DNA of 64,000 nt from Nocardioides caldifontis (GTDB taxonomy: Bacteria > Actinomycetota > Actinomycetes > Propionibacteriales > Nocardioidaceae), in assembly GCF_008087345.1 (NCBI RefSeq), contig NZ_VHIB01000001.1:1116001-1180000 (forward strand), in the 5' to 3' direction. Numbering within the stretch: the stretch's first letter is position 1; every line of letters begins with the position of its first letter. Under the pieces are notes generated by a model that ran no database searches, was not told where the DNA came from, and saw only the letters and a program-made list of their open reading frames with translations. A program made the translations under genes and the position numbers. Of this stretch, positions 15,316 to 23,454 are shown one piece after another.

Positions 15316-16833
15316 ATGACCGACCCGCACGGACCCCGCACCACCCCCGCCCCGGAGGACGACCTCCCGGAGCAGATGAGGGTCCGCCGGGAGAAGCGGG
15401 AGCGGCTCCTCGGTTCCGGTCGGGCGGCGTACCCCGCCGCGGTGCCGCGCACCCACACGCTGGCCGAGGTCCGGGCGACGTACGACCCGCAAGGGCTCGA
15501 GCCCGACACCCGCACCGGCGACGTCGTCTCCGTCGTCGGCCGTGTGATCCACACCCGCAACACCGGCAAGCTCTGCTTCGTCCGGCTCCGCGAGGGCGAC
15601 GGCACCGAGCTGCAGGCGATGCTGTCGCTGGCCGACCTCGGTGAGGAGGCGCTCGACGAGTACAAGCACCTCGTCGACATCGGTGACTACATCAGCGTCA
15701 CCGGCGAGGTGATCACCAGCCGCCGCGGCGAGCTGTCGGTCCAGGCGACCGCATGGGAGATGGCCGCGAAGGCGCTGCGCCCGCTGCCGACCGAGCACAA
15801 GCCGCTGTCGCCGGAGGCCCGGGTCCGCCAGCGGTACCTCGACATGATCGTCAACCCCGAGTCGCGCCGGATGGTGCGCACCAAGGCGGCGGTGCTCAAG
15901 TCGCTGCGCCGCACCCTCGACGAACGCGGGTACGTCGAGGTGGAGACGCCGATCCTCCAGCTCACCAACGGCGGTGCCGCCGCGCGGCCGTTCCGCACCC
16001 ACCTCAACGCCTTCGACCAGCCGATGCTGCTGCGCATCGCCCTCGAGCTCGACCTGAAGAAGGCGATGATCGGCGGGGTCGACAAGGTCTACGAGATCGG
16101 CCGCACCTTCCGCAACGAGGGGCTCGACTCCACCCACGCCGCGGAGTTCTCGATGCTGGAGGCCTACGAGGCGTTCGGCGACCTCGAGACGATGAAGGAG
16201 CTGGTCCGCGCGCTCGTCGTCGACGCCGCTCGCGCCGTCGGGCGGACCGTGGTCACCGGCCGCAACGGCGAGGAGATCGACCTCGAGCAGCCGTGGCGCT
16301 CCGCGAGCCTCCTCGACCTGGTCTCCGAGGCGGTCGGCACCCCGGTGTCGATGGAGACCCCCCTCGACGAGCTGGTGAAGCTCGCCGACGCGCGGGAGGT
16401 CGAGCTCCAGCCGCAGTGGAACGCCGGCGAGGTGCTGCTCGAGCTCTACGAGCAGCTGGTCGAGGACACCCTGGTCCAGCCGACCTTCGTCGAGGACTAC
16501 CCCGAGGCCGTCCGGCCGCTGGCCAAGCCGCACCGCTCGAAGGCGGGGCTCGTCGAGGCGTTCGACCTGATCATCAACGGCGTCGAGCTCGCCCCGGCGT
16601 ACACCGAGCTCAACGACCCCGTCATCCAGCGCGACCGGCTCGTCGAACAGTCGCTGCTCGCCGCCAAGGGCGACCCCGAGGCGATGGAGCTCGACGAGGC
16701 GTTCCTGCGGGCGATGGAGCACGGCATGCCGCCCGCCGGCGGGATGGGGCTCGGCGTCGACCGGCTGGTGATGCTGCTGACCGGCGCCGGGATCCGCGAG
16801 ACGATCCTGTTCCCCCTCCTGCGCCCCGAGTAG
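15316..16833 (+). CDS. lysS: lysyl-tRNA synthetase, class II
   Basis: LysS charges tRNA-Lys. The 505-residue protein has the N-terminal OB-fold anticodon domain (VVSVVGRVIHTRNTGKLCFVRL) and the class II catalytic core: motif 1 around VNPESRRMVRTKAAVLKSLRR, motif 2 IGRTFRNEGLDSTHAAEFSMLE, and motif 3 GMGLGVDRLVMLLTG. Normal length, ATG start at 15316. The region after the stop is filled by a 32-base tandem repeat rather than a simple terminator. The position between coaX and lsr2/clpC is the conserved actinobacterial order. Confidence 0.97.
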   Translation: MTDPHGPRTTPAPEDDLPEQMRVRREKRERLLGSGRAAYPAAVPRTHTLAEVRATYDPQGLEPDTRTGDVVSVVGRVIHTRNTGKLCFVRLREGDGTELQAMLSLADLGEEALDEYKHLVDIGDYISVTGEVITSRRGELSVQATAWEMAAKALRPLPTEHKPLSPEARVRQRYLDMIVNPESRRMVRTKAAVLKSLRRTLDERGYVEVETPILQLTNGGAAARPFRTHLNAFDQPMLLRIALELDLKKAMIGGVDKVYEIGRTFRNEGLDSTHAAEFSMLEAYEAFGDLETMKELVRALVVDAARAVGRTVVTGRNGEEIDLEQPWRSASLLDLVSEAVGTPVSMETPLDELVKLADAREVELQPQWNAGEVLLELYEQLVEDTLVQPTFVEDYPEAVRPLAKPHRSKAGLVEAFDLIINGVELAPAYTELNDPVIQRDRLVEQSLLAAKGDPEAMELDEAFLRAMEHGMPPAGGMGLGVDRLVMLLTGAGIRETILFPLLRPE

Positions 16834-16834
16834 C

Positions 16835-16955
16835 CGACCCGTCGCGTCTTCACCCCGAATTCGCGCCGAGCCGTCGCAACTTCACGCGAAATCGACGCCG
16901 AGCCGTCGCATCTTCACGCGGGATCGGCGCCGAGCCGGCGTTTCCTGCCGCGCGT
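16835..16955. repeat. four tandem 32-base units containing CCGTCGCATCTTCACG
   Basis: The core CCGTCGC starts at 16839, 16871 and 16903, and a decayed copy (CCGGCGT) at 16935, giving an exact 32-base period. Units two to four begin CGCCGAGCCG at 16864, 16896 and 16928. The array fills the gap between lysS and the DUF2945 gene. Inverted copies of the same sequence lie on the other side of that gene. It resembles a REP/BIME-type intergenic element. Confidence 0.9.
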
Positions 16956-16985
16956 AAGGGGTCGTTCCCGGGGAACGGTGGCGCC

Positions 16986-17189
16986 ATGACGTTCAGCAAG
17001 GGTGACAAGGTCAGCTGGAACACCTCGCAGGGTTCCACCCACGGCCTGGTCGAGGAGAAGAAGACCTCGGAGTTCCAGTTCAAGGGGCAGAAGTTCAACG
17101 CCTCGAAGGACGAGCCCTACTACCTGGTGAAGTCCGACAAGAGCGGGGAGACGGCGGCCCACAAGGAGTCCGCGCTCGAGAGGCGCTGA
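16986..17189 (+). CDS. DUF2945 (hypervirulence-associated TUDOR-like) small protein
   Basis: This 67-residue, Lys- and Ser-rich protein matches the DUF2945/HVA1 TUDOR-like family: KGDKVSWNTSQGSTHGLVEEK at the start and YYLVKSDKSGETAAHKESAL at the end. Such proteins form a small beta barrel whose ligand is unknown. The GC content is lower than that of its neighbours. ATG at 16986. It stands alone, flanked on the left by a 32-base repeat array and on the right by inverted copies and a long palindrome, which could mean it travels as a unit with the repeats. Confidence 0.85.
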   Translation: MTFSKGDKVSWNTSQGSTHGLVEEKKTSEFQFKGQKFNASKDEPYYLVKSDKSGETAAHKESALERR

Positions 17190-17198
17190 GGACGTTCG

Positions 17199-17306
17199 CG
17201 CCGGCTCGGCGTCGTACCGCAGCGGATCGCGCCGGCTCGGCCCCCTCTGCCGGGCGGGAAACGCCGAGTCGTCGCATCTTCACGGTGAAGATGCGACGAC
17301 TCGGCG
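17199..17306. repeat. inverted copies of the 32-base repeat and a 22+22 base palindrome
   Basis: CGCCGGCTCGGCG at 17199-17211 and a near copy at 17230-17241 are the reverse complement of the CGCCGAGCCGGCG unit at 16928-16940. A perfect 22-base inverted repeat follows (17262-17283 against 17285-17306, one base between), built from the same CGTCGCATCTTCAC core. It lies between the convergent DUF2945 and dps genes and could terminate transcription from both sides. Confidence 0.92.
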
Positions 17307-17347
17307 GGGTTGCGGGGTGTAGAGGCGAAGACAAGGCGGGGGAGGGG

Positions 17348-17893
17348 TCAGAGGTCGCGGGCGGAGTCCGCGGCCTCCTTCTCGTTGGTGGCACCGGCGC
17401 TGGCCAGCTCGCCGCCCGAGTTCTCGAGGTGCGCGCGCACGAACCACTGGAACTTCTCGAGCTCTCCGGCCTGGCTGATCAAGAGGTCCTCGGTGACCGG
17501 GTCGATCTCGCCGGCGCGCTCGATCGCCTTGCGCAGGTCCTCGATGACACCGTTGTAGACCTGGTCGAGCGCCGCGAGGTGCGCCGGGACGGTGTCGCGG
17601 CCGAGCGAGTAGTCGTCCCAGGTGCGGTCGGCGACGATCGCGCCCGGTGTGCCCTTGGGGGAGGCGCCGAGGGCGGCGATGCGCTCCGCGACGTCGTCGG
17701 CATAGCCGCGCACGACCTCGACCTGCGGGTCGATCATCTCGTGGACGCCGATGAAGTTGGGGCCCACGACGTTCCAGTGCACGTGCTTCAGCGTGAGGTG
17801 GAGGTCGTTGTAGGCGCTGAGCCGCTCCTGGAGCAGCGACGCGAGGGTCTGGCAGTCCTTCTCGGACAGTCCGGGAATGGCGTAGGAAGTCAT
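17348..17893 (-). CDS. dps: Dps-family ferritin-like DNA protection protein
   Basis: Dps oxidises ferrous iron with hydrogen peroxide and stores it in a 12-mer, which protects DNA. The 181-residue protein has the ferroxidase signature LKHVHWNVVGPNFIGVHEMID (His39, Trp40, His51, and acidic residues after it) and the second helix FQWFVRAHL. The C-terminal tail is short and acidic rather than Lys-rich, so strong DNA binding is not obvious. ATG at 17893. The gene is divergent from lsr2 across an AT-richer 218-base region. An imperfect dyad TGGATCTACTCCA (17913-17925) lies in its promoter region. Confidence 0.95.
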   Translation of the reverse strand: MTSYAIPGLSEKDCQTLASLLQERLSAYNDLHLTLKHVHWNVVGPNFIGVHEMIDPQVEVVRGYADDVAERIAALGASPKGTPGAIVADRTWDDYSLGRDTVPAHLAALDQVYNGVIEDLRKAIERAGEIDPVTEDLLISQAGELEKFQWFVRAHLENSGGELASAGATNEKEAADSARDL

Positions 17894-18111
17894 GGTCGGA
17901 TGATCTCCATTCTGGATCTACTCCAAACACGGCCCCCGTCGGGACCCATTATGGCCAGTGCCGGTCAATAGTGGGAATGCGTGAAGGCGAAACAAAGCTT
18001 TGCCCGCGAGAAGGCGTCCCGGTTGGCGAATGGTCACGGTCAGGGGTTATTCTCGATTTGATTCCGGGGGCCCAGATGGAATCCGCGACCCTTATTACGG
18101 AGCATTCTTCA

Positions 18112-18462
18112 ATGGCGCAGCGCGTGAATGTGGTTCTCGTCGACGACATCGACGGGAGCGAGGCCGCCGAGACGGTCACCTTCGGCCTCGACGGGGTGCA
18201 GTACGAGATCGACCTCTCGGCCGAGAACGCCGACAAGTTCCGCGACGTCCTCGCCCCCTACGTCGGTCACGCCCGGCGCTCGGGCGGTCGGCGGCGCAGC
18301 GGTGGCGGCAGCCGGTCCAACGGCTCCGCGTCCTCCGCCGCTTCGAAGACCGGCGCGTCGGCCGCGGACATCCGCGCCTGGGCCCGCGAGAACGGCTGGG
18401 AGGTCCCCGACCGCGGCCGGGTCTCCGCCGAGGTGCGTGAGGCGTACGACGCCGCACACTGA
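18112..18462 (+). CDS. lsr2: Lsr2 nucleoid-associated xenogeneic silencer
   Basis: Lsr2 binds AT-rich DNA in the minor groove and bridges it, silencing foreign genes in actinobacteria. The 116-residue protein starts MAQRVNVVLVDDIDGSEA (dimerisation domain, YEIDLS) and ends with the DNA-binding domain IRAWARENGWEVPDRGRV, in which the RGR AT-hook-like motif sits at 101-103. A Ser/Gly/Arg-rich linker joins the two. ATG 18112 was chosen over the longer frame from 17971 because it gives the invariant N-terminus. The upstream region is clearly AT-richer than the surroundings, consistent with self-binding. Confidence 0.97.
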   Translation: MAQRVNVVLVDDIDGSEAAETVTFGLDGVQYEIDLSAENADKFRDVLAPYVGHARRSGGRRRSGGGSRSNGSASSAASKTGASAADIRAWARENGWEVPDRGRVSAEVREAYDAAH

Positions 18463-18500
18463 GGCGCAGCCCCGCACCGCCGTACGACGGTGGCGCCGGT

Positions 18501-18517
18501 GTTCGCTCGCAGCGAAC
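18501..18517 (+). promoter_or_regulatory. ClgR-type operator upstream of clpC
   Basis: GTTCGC-N5-GCGAAC is a perfect dyad matching the recalled ClgR consensus (GTTCGC, five bases, GCG). ClgR activates clp protease genes in actinobacteria. The site lies just upstream of the putative sigma-R type promoter and 164 bases before the clpC start. Confidence 0.75.
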
Positions 18518-18525
18518 CGGCAGGG

Positions 18526-18551
18526 GGAACACCCGCTCGGAGCGCCCCGTT
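18526..18551 (+). promoter_or_regulatory. sigma-R/sigma-H type promoter of clpC
   Basis: GGAAC (18526-18530) and GTT (18549-18551) are separated by 18 bases, the pattern of the disulphide/heat stress sigma factors SigR (Streptomyces) and SigH (Mycobacterium). It is placed nine bases after the ClgR dyad and leaves a leader of about 120 bases before clpC. Confidence 0.6.
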
Positions 18552-18680
18552 GTACTCCTTGTCGTCCCGGGCCCAGGGTGGAACCGGGCTCGCGGGGTAG
18601 GTACCGCGGACTAGAGTCTGAGGACGACGTCCTCCGTGCAGGCCGCGCGGGGAGTCCGAAGGGCTGAGGAGAGCGAAGAC

Positions 18681-21221
18681 ATGTTCGAGCGGTTCACTGA
18701 TCGAGCCCGTCGTGTGGTGGTGCTGGCGCAGGAAGAAGCGCGCATGCTCAGCCACAACTACATCGGCACCGAGCACATCCTGCTGGGCCTGATCCACGAG
18801 GGCGAGGGAGTGGCTGCGAAGGCGCTCGAGAGCCTCGGGATCTCCCTGGAGGCGGTGCGTGCCCAGGTCGAGGAGATTATCGGCCAGGGGCAGCAGGCCC
18901 CGTCGGGGCACATCCCGTTCACGCCGCGTGCCAAGAAGGTCCTCGAGCTGTCGCTGCGTGAGGCGCTGCAGCTCGGTCACAACTACATCGGCACCGAGCA
19001 CATCCTGCTCGGGCTGATCCGCGAGGGCGAGGGCGTCGCCGCCCAGGTCCTCGTGAAGCTGGGCGCGGACCTCAACCGCGTCCGTCAGCAGGTCATCCAG
19101 CTGCTGTCCGGGTTCCAGGGCAAGGAGACGGCCAGCGCCGGCACCGCGCCCGAGGGCACGCCCTCGAGCTCGCTGGTGCTCGACCAGTTCGGCCGCAACT
19201 ACACCCAGGCGGCCCGCGAGGCGAAGCTCGACCCGGTCATCGGGCGCGAGAAGGAGATCGAGCGGGTCATGCAGGTGCTGTCCCGCCGCACCAAGAACAA
19301 CCCGGTGCTGATCGGGGAGCCCGGCGTCGGCAAGACCGCCTGCGTCGAGGGGCTCGCGCAGGCGATCGTCCGCGGCGACGTCCCCGAGACGCTGAAGGAC
19401 AAGCAGATCTACAGCCTCGACCTCGGCGCGCTGGTCGCCGGTTCCCGCTACCGCGGTGACTTCGAGGAGCGGCTGAAGAAGGTCCTCAAGGAGATCAAGA
19501 CCCGTGGCGACATCATCCTGTTCATCGACGAGCTGCACACGCTCGTCGGTGCGGGTGCCGCCGAGGGCGCGATCGACGCCGCGAGCATCCTCAAGCCGAT
19601 GCTCGCCCGTGGTGAGCTGCAGACCATCGGTGCGACCACGCTCGACGAGTACCGCAAGCACCTCGAGAAGGACGCCGCCCTCGAGCGGCGGTTCCAGCCG
19701 ATCCAGGTGCAGGAGCCCTCGATCGCGCACACGATCGAGATCCTCAAGGGGCTGCGCGACCGCTACGAGGCGCACCACCGGGTGACGATCACCGACGAGG
19801 CGCTGGTCTCGGCCGCGACGTTGGCCGACCGCTACGTCTCCGACCGGTTCCTGCCCGACAAGGCGATCGACCTCATCGACGAGGCCGGCTCGCGGCTCCG
19901 GATCCGCCGGATGACCGCGCCGCCGGACCTGCGCGAGTTCGACGACAAGATCGCCGACGTGCGCCGCCGCAAGGAGAGCGCGATCGACAGCCAGGACTTC
20001 GAGCTCGCCGCGTCCCTGCGCGACGAGGAGAAGAAGCTGATCCTGGCCAAGAGCGAGCGCGAGAAGCAGTGGCGCGCCGGCGACATGGACGTCGTGGCGG
20101 AGGTCGACGAGGAGCTCATCGCCGAGGTCCTCGCGGTCGCCACCGGCATCCCGATCGTGAAGCTCTCCGAGGAGGAGTCGACCCGGCTGCTCAAGATGGA
20201 GGACGAGCTCCACAAGCGGGTCATCGGCCAGGAGGAGGCCGTCAAGGCGCTCAGCCGGGCGATCCGCCGCACCCGGGCGGGGCTGAAGGACCCGAAGCGT
20301 CCCGGTGGCTCGTTCATCTTCGCCGGCCCGTCCGGTGTCGGTAAGACGTGGCTCTCCAAGACGCTCGCGGAGTTCCTCTTCGGCGACGAGGACGCGCTGA
20401 TCCAGCTCGACATGTCGGAGTTCTCCGAGAAGCACACCGTGTCGCGGCTGTTCGGCTCGCCCCCCGGCTACGTCGGGTACGAGGAGGGCGGCCAGCTCAC
20501 GGAGAAGGTGCGCCGCAAGCCGTTCTCGGTCGTCCTGTTCGACGAGGTCGAGAAGGCCCACCCGGACATCTTCAACTCGCTCCTCCAGATCCTGGAGGAA
20601 GGCCGGTTGACCGATTCCCAGGGCCGGGTCGTCGACTTCAAGAACACCGTCATCATCATGACGACCAACCTCGGCACCCGGGACATCTCGAAGGGCGTCA
20701 ACCTCGGCTTCCAGCAGACGGGGGACACCCAGGGCAGCTACGAGCGGATGAAGGCGAAGGTCTCGGAGGAGCTCAAGCAGCACTTCCGGCCCGAGTTCCT
20801 CAACCGTGTTGACGAGATCGTCGTGTTCCCGCCGCTGAGCAAGGAGCAGATCGTGGCGATGGTCGACATGATGGTCGCCGGCGTCGACAAGCGGCTGCGT
20901 GACCGTGACATGTCGATCGAGCTGTCCCAGGCCGCGAAGGACCTGCTGGCGGTCCGGGGCTTCGACCCCGTCCTCGGCGCCCGGCCGCTGCGCCGGACGG
21001 TGCAGCGGGAGATCGAGGACGCGCTCGCCGAGAAGATGCTGTACGGCGAGGTGAGCGCCGGTCAGGTCGTCCACGTCGACGTCGAGGGCGAGGGTCCGTC
21101 CGCGACCTTCACCTTCACCGGTCGGCCGCGCTCGTCGATCACCGACATCGCCGACATGCCTCCGATGGAGACCATCGACGAGGTCGAGCCCGCCGAGGTG
21201 GGTCCCGCTGACGGCGAGTGA
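18681..21221 (+). CDS. clpC: ATP-dependent Clp protease ATPase subunit ClpC
   Basis: ClpC unfolds substrates and feeds them to ClpP. The 846-residue Hsp100 protein contains the double Clp N domain (1-145), a first AAA+ module with Walker A GEPGVGKT (about 212-219), the UVR-containing middle region ([30 protein letters not shown]), and a second AAA+ module with GPSGVGKT (about 549-556). The ClpP-contact VGF loop appears as VNLGFQ near residue 678. ATG 18681 was chosen over an upstream in-frame ATG at 18636 because it begins with the invariant [12 protein letters not shown] strong hairpin terminator follows. Confidence 0.98.
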   Translation: MFERFTDRARRVVVLAQEEARMLSHNYIGTEHILLGLIHEGEGVAAKALESLGISLEAVRAQVEEIIGQGQQAPSGHIPFTPRAKKVLELSLREALQLGHNYIGTEHILLGLIREGEGVAAQVLVKLGADLNRVRQQVIQLLSGFQGKETASAGTAPEGTPSSSLVLDQFGRNYTQAAREAKLDPVIGREKEIERVMQVLSRRTKNNPVLIGEPGVGKTACVEGLAQAIVRGDVPETLKDKQIYSLDLGALVAGSRYRGDFEERLKKVLKEIKTRGDIILFIDELHTLVGAGAAEGAIDAASILKPMLARGELQTIGATTLDEYRKHLEKDAALERRFQPIQVQEPSIAHTIEILKGLRDRYEAHHRVTITDEALVSAATLADRYVSDRFLPDKAIDLIDEAGSRLRIRRMTAPPDLREFDDKIADVRRRKESAIDSQDFELAASLRDEEKKLILAKSEREKQWRAGDMDVVAEVDEELIAEVLAVATGIPIVKLSEEESTRLLKMEDELHKRVIGQEEAVKALSRAIRRTRAGLKDPKRPGGSFIFAGPSGVGKTWLSKTLAEFLFGDEDALIQLDMSEFSEKHTVSRLFGSPPGYVGYEEGGQLTEKVRRKPFSVVLFDEVEKAHPDIFNSLLQILEEGRLTDSQGRVVDFKNTVIIMTTNLGTRDISKGVNLGFQQTGDTQGSYERMKAKVSEELKQHFRPEFLNRVDEIVVFPPLSKEQIVAMVDMMVAGVDKRLRDRDMSIELSQAAKDLLAVRGFDPVLGARPLRRTVQREIEDALAEKMLYGEVSAGQVVHVDVEGEGPSATFTFTGRPRSSITDIADMPPMETIDEVEPAEVGPADGE

Positions 21222-21225
21222 CACC

Positions 21226-21277
21226 AGCGAGCAACCACCCCCGTCCGCGCAGTGCGCGGGCGGGGGTGCTCGCTTTT
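21226..21277 (+). terminator. intrinsic terminator of clpC
   Basis: AGCGAGCA.CCACCCCCG pairs with CGGGGGTG.CTCGCT across a GC-rich loop and is followed by TTTT, five bases after the clpC stop. Because the stem is symmetric and the SMR gene converges on it, it may serve both strands. Confidence 0.9.
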
Positions 21278-21281
21278 CCGG

Positions 21282-21608
21282 CTAGTGGCTGCCCTGCAGG
21301 TTGAGGATCACGACCCCGGCGATCACCATCAGCAGCGCCGCAGCCTTCAGCGCGTTGAGCGGCTCGTCGAGGACCAGCACGCCGATGACCGCGATGCCGG
21401 CGGTGCCGAGCCCGGACCAGATCGCGTAGGTGATCGACACCGGGATCTCCCGCACCACCAGCGACAGCAGCCAGATCGAGAGCGCGTAGCCGGCGAGCAC
21501 GACGGCCGTCCACCCGGGATGGCTGAACCCGTCCGTGCGCGGGAGCGTCGCGGTCGCGAAGACCTCGACCACGATCGCGGCGACCAGCAGCAGCCACACC
21601 AGCGCCAT
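21282..21608 (-). CDS. small multidrug resistance (SMR) family transporter
   Basis: This 108-residue protein has four membrane helices filling almost its whole length. The essential membrane glutamate lies in helix 1 (Glu15 in AAIVVEVFATA), and the signature YAIWSGLGTAGIAVIG lies in helix 3. It should work as a dual-topology proton-coupled exporter of cationic compounds or guanidinium. It is a lone SMR gene, so a homodimer is likely. Its start codon lies 50 bases after the mutY stop on the same strand, so mutY and this gene may be co-transcribed. Confidence 0.93.
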   Translation of the reverse strand: MALVWLLLVAAIVVEVFATATLPRTDGFSHPGWTAVVLAGYALSIWLLSLVVREIPVSITYAIWSGLGTAGIAVIGVLVLDEPLNALKAAALLMVIAGVVILNLQGSH

Positions 21609-21658
21609 CGGTCCTCCCTCCCGGCGGCCCGCCGCCTCGTCGTGCTGGTGCTGCCCGC

Positions 21659-22558
21659 TCACGGCAGCCGGTAGGTCGAGGGGCCCACCTGGACGGCCAA
21701 CCCGTCGTCGACCAGCGAGGTGAGACACCGCTCGCGCTGCTCCACAGCGTCCCAGACCCGCTCGAGGTTGCTGCGGTGGACCGGCCCCTCTGACGTGCGG
21801 AGCACCTCGAGGAGCCGCCCCCGGCACTGGCGGTCGGTGCCGGCGTACGTCTGGACCCGGCGGGCCGGTCCGTCGTACGCCGGGTGGCCGGCGGCGCGCC
21901 AGCGGCACCGCTCCGCGACCGGGCACCGCTCGCACAGCGGGGTGACCGCGCGGCACACGAGCGCGCCGAGCTCCATGACCGCGACCGACCAGACCGCGGC
22001 GACGGCGGGCTCCTGGGGGAGCAGCTGCTCGGCGCGCCGGCGCTCGGCGACGGTCAGCGAGGCGCCGGGTGCGGCGGTGCCGCCCTCGATGCGGGCGAGG
22101 ACCCGGCGCACGTTCGTGTCGAGGACCGCGTGGCGGCGGCCGTGGGCGAAGGTCGCGATCGCGGCGGCGGTGTACTCGCCGACCCCGGGCAGCGCCGCGA
22201 GCTCGTCGCGCTCGGAGGGGACCTCGCCCCCGTGGTGCTCCACGATCGACCGGGCCGCCGCGTGCAGCCGCAGCGCCCGTCGGGGGTAGCCGAGCCGGCC
22301 CCAGGCGCGGACCGCCTCACCGGGCTCCTCGGCGGCGAGGGCGGCAGGGGTCGGCCACTCCTCCATCCACCGCTCCCACACCGGGAGCACCCGGCTGACC
22401 GGGGTCTGCTGGAGCATGAACTCCGAGACCATGACGCCCCACGGTGTCGCGTCGGGCGCGCGCCAGGGCAGGTCGCGCGCGTGCTCGGCGTACCACTCCA
22501 GCACGGGCTCGTGCAGGACCCCGCCGGGGTTGGTCGCGGTGTCGCAGGTGGTCGTCAT
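21659..22558 (-). CDS. mutY: A/G-specific adenine DNA glycosylase
   Basis: MutY removes adenine mispaired with 8-oxoguanine. The protein has the HhH-GPD fold: SEFMLQQTPV with the catalytic Glu46, the helix-hairpin-helix LPGVGEYTAAAI, the catalytic Asp in VLDTNVRR, and the 4Fe-4S ligands C-x6-C-x2-C-x5-C (CRAVTPLCERCPVAERC). At 299 residues it lacks the long C-terminal NUDIX-like 8-oxoG recognition domain of E. coli MutY, as is usual in actinobacteria. The ATG at 22558 was preferred over a GTG four codons upstream. Confidence 0.94.
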   Translation of the reverse strand: MTTTCDTATNPGGVLHEPVLEWYAEHARDLPWRAPDATPWGVMVSEFMLQQTPVSRVLPVWERWMEEWPTPAALAAEEPGEAVRAWGRLGYPRRALRLHAAARSIVEHHGGEVPSERDELAALPGVGEYTAAAIATFAHGRRHAVLDTNVRRVLARIEGGTAAPGASLTVAERRRAEQLLPQEPAVAAVWSVAVMELGALVCRAVTPLCERCPVAERCRWRAAGHPAYDGPARRVQTYAGTDRQCRGRLLEVLRTSEGPVHRSNLERVWDAVEQRERCLTSLVDDGLAVQVGPSTYRLP

Positions 22559-22646
22559 GGGCCCGCTCACCCTAGCCCGCGCGCGTCACACCCGAGGCGC
22601 GGTGTGGCACCCCGAACGGGCGCGCGGCGACGGTTACGGTTCGGGC

Positions 22647-23441
22647 ATGAGCGCCGTGACCCGTCCTCGTGGGCCACTGCCTCCTCGGGTCTACTGGGTG
22701 CGGCGGCTCTTCGTGCTGCTGGTGCTGCTCGTCCTGCTCGCGCTCGTCTGGGGCGTGGCCCGGCTCGTCGGCGGCGGGGACGAGGGCGGCACCACGCGTG
22801 GCGCGGCCAGCCAGGTGGCGGCCGAGCGCGAGGCTCCGGAGAGCCCGGAGGCGACGCCGACCCCGGACGGTGACGACCGGGAGGCGCGCCGCGAGCGCCG
22901 CGAGGAGCGGCGCAAGGAGCGTCGGGAGAAGAAGGACGCCCTCGCCAAGCCGTCGGGCCCTTGCCTGGACAGCGACGTGGTGGTCACCCCCGACGTCGTC
23001 GAGCCGTACGTCGGACGCCCGGAGGTGGTGCTGCAGCTGACCACCGTGGAGTCCGAGGCCTGCACCTGGGACGTCACCCCCGACTCGGTGTTCCTGGTGA
23101 TCAGCGACGAGAAGGGCCCGCTCTGGTCGAGCCAGGACTGCCCGTCCGCGATCCCCACCGAGGAGGTGGTGGTCCGGCGTGAGCTGGCCGCCGAGGTCGA
23201 GATCGCGTGGAACGGCAAGCAGTCCGACCGCGACTGCTCGGAGGCGACGGACTGGGTGTGGCCCGGTCAGTACGTCGCCACGGCGGTCGCCCGGGGGGCG
23301 GTGACCCCGGTCGAGGTGGAGTTCGAGATGACCCGCAAGGTCGTCGAGGAGAAGCCGGACCCTGAGGACGACCTCGAAAGCGAGTCCGAGGGCGAGTCGG
23401 AGGGGCCGCGCACGCAGGACCAGCGGGGCCGCGACCGCTGA
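22647..23441 (+). CDS. membrane-anchored secreted protein of unknown function
   Basis: The 264-residue protein has a short Pro/Arg-rich cytoplasmic start, one membrane helix (about 20-42), and a highly charged linker (about 65-105; RRERREERRKERREKK). A compact extracellular domain follows, with cysteines at about 110, 141, 171 and 199 that could form two disulphides. It ends in an acidic tail (ESESEGESEG). I recognise no family; the domain is vaguely like DUF4232-type beta folds. ATG 22647. It lies between mutY and disA, a common place for such a protein near Rv3587c in mycobacteria. Confidence 0.75.
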   Translation: MSAVTRPRGPLPPRVYWVRRLFVLLVLLVLLALVWGVARLVGGGDEGGTTRGAASQVAAEREAPESPEATPTPDGDDREARRERREERRKERREKKDALAKPSGPCLDSDVVVTPDVVEPYVGRPEVVLQLTTVESEACTWDVTPDSVFLVISDEKGPLWSSQDCPSAIPTEEVVVRRELAAEVEIAWNGKQSDRDCSEATDWVWPGQYVATAVARGAVTPVEVEFEMTRKVVEEKPDPEDDLESESEGESEGPRTQDQRGRDR

Positions 23442-23454
23442 GCGGGCGGAACCC

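Noticed and set aside
16835-16955. Second possible CRISPR array from the 32-base period
   Set aside because: The whole 32-base unit is repeated with decay, so there are no unique spacers between constant repeats.
18267-21224. 985-codon open frame on the minus strand across clpC
   Set aside because: High-GC DNA leaves long antisense frames open. The product has no fold or motif and the plus strand is clearly clpC with all its motifs.
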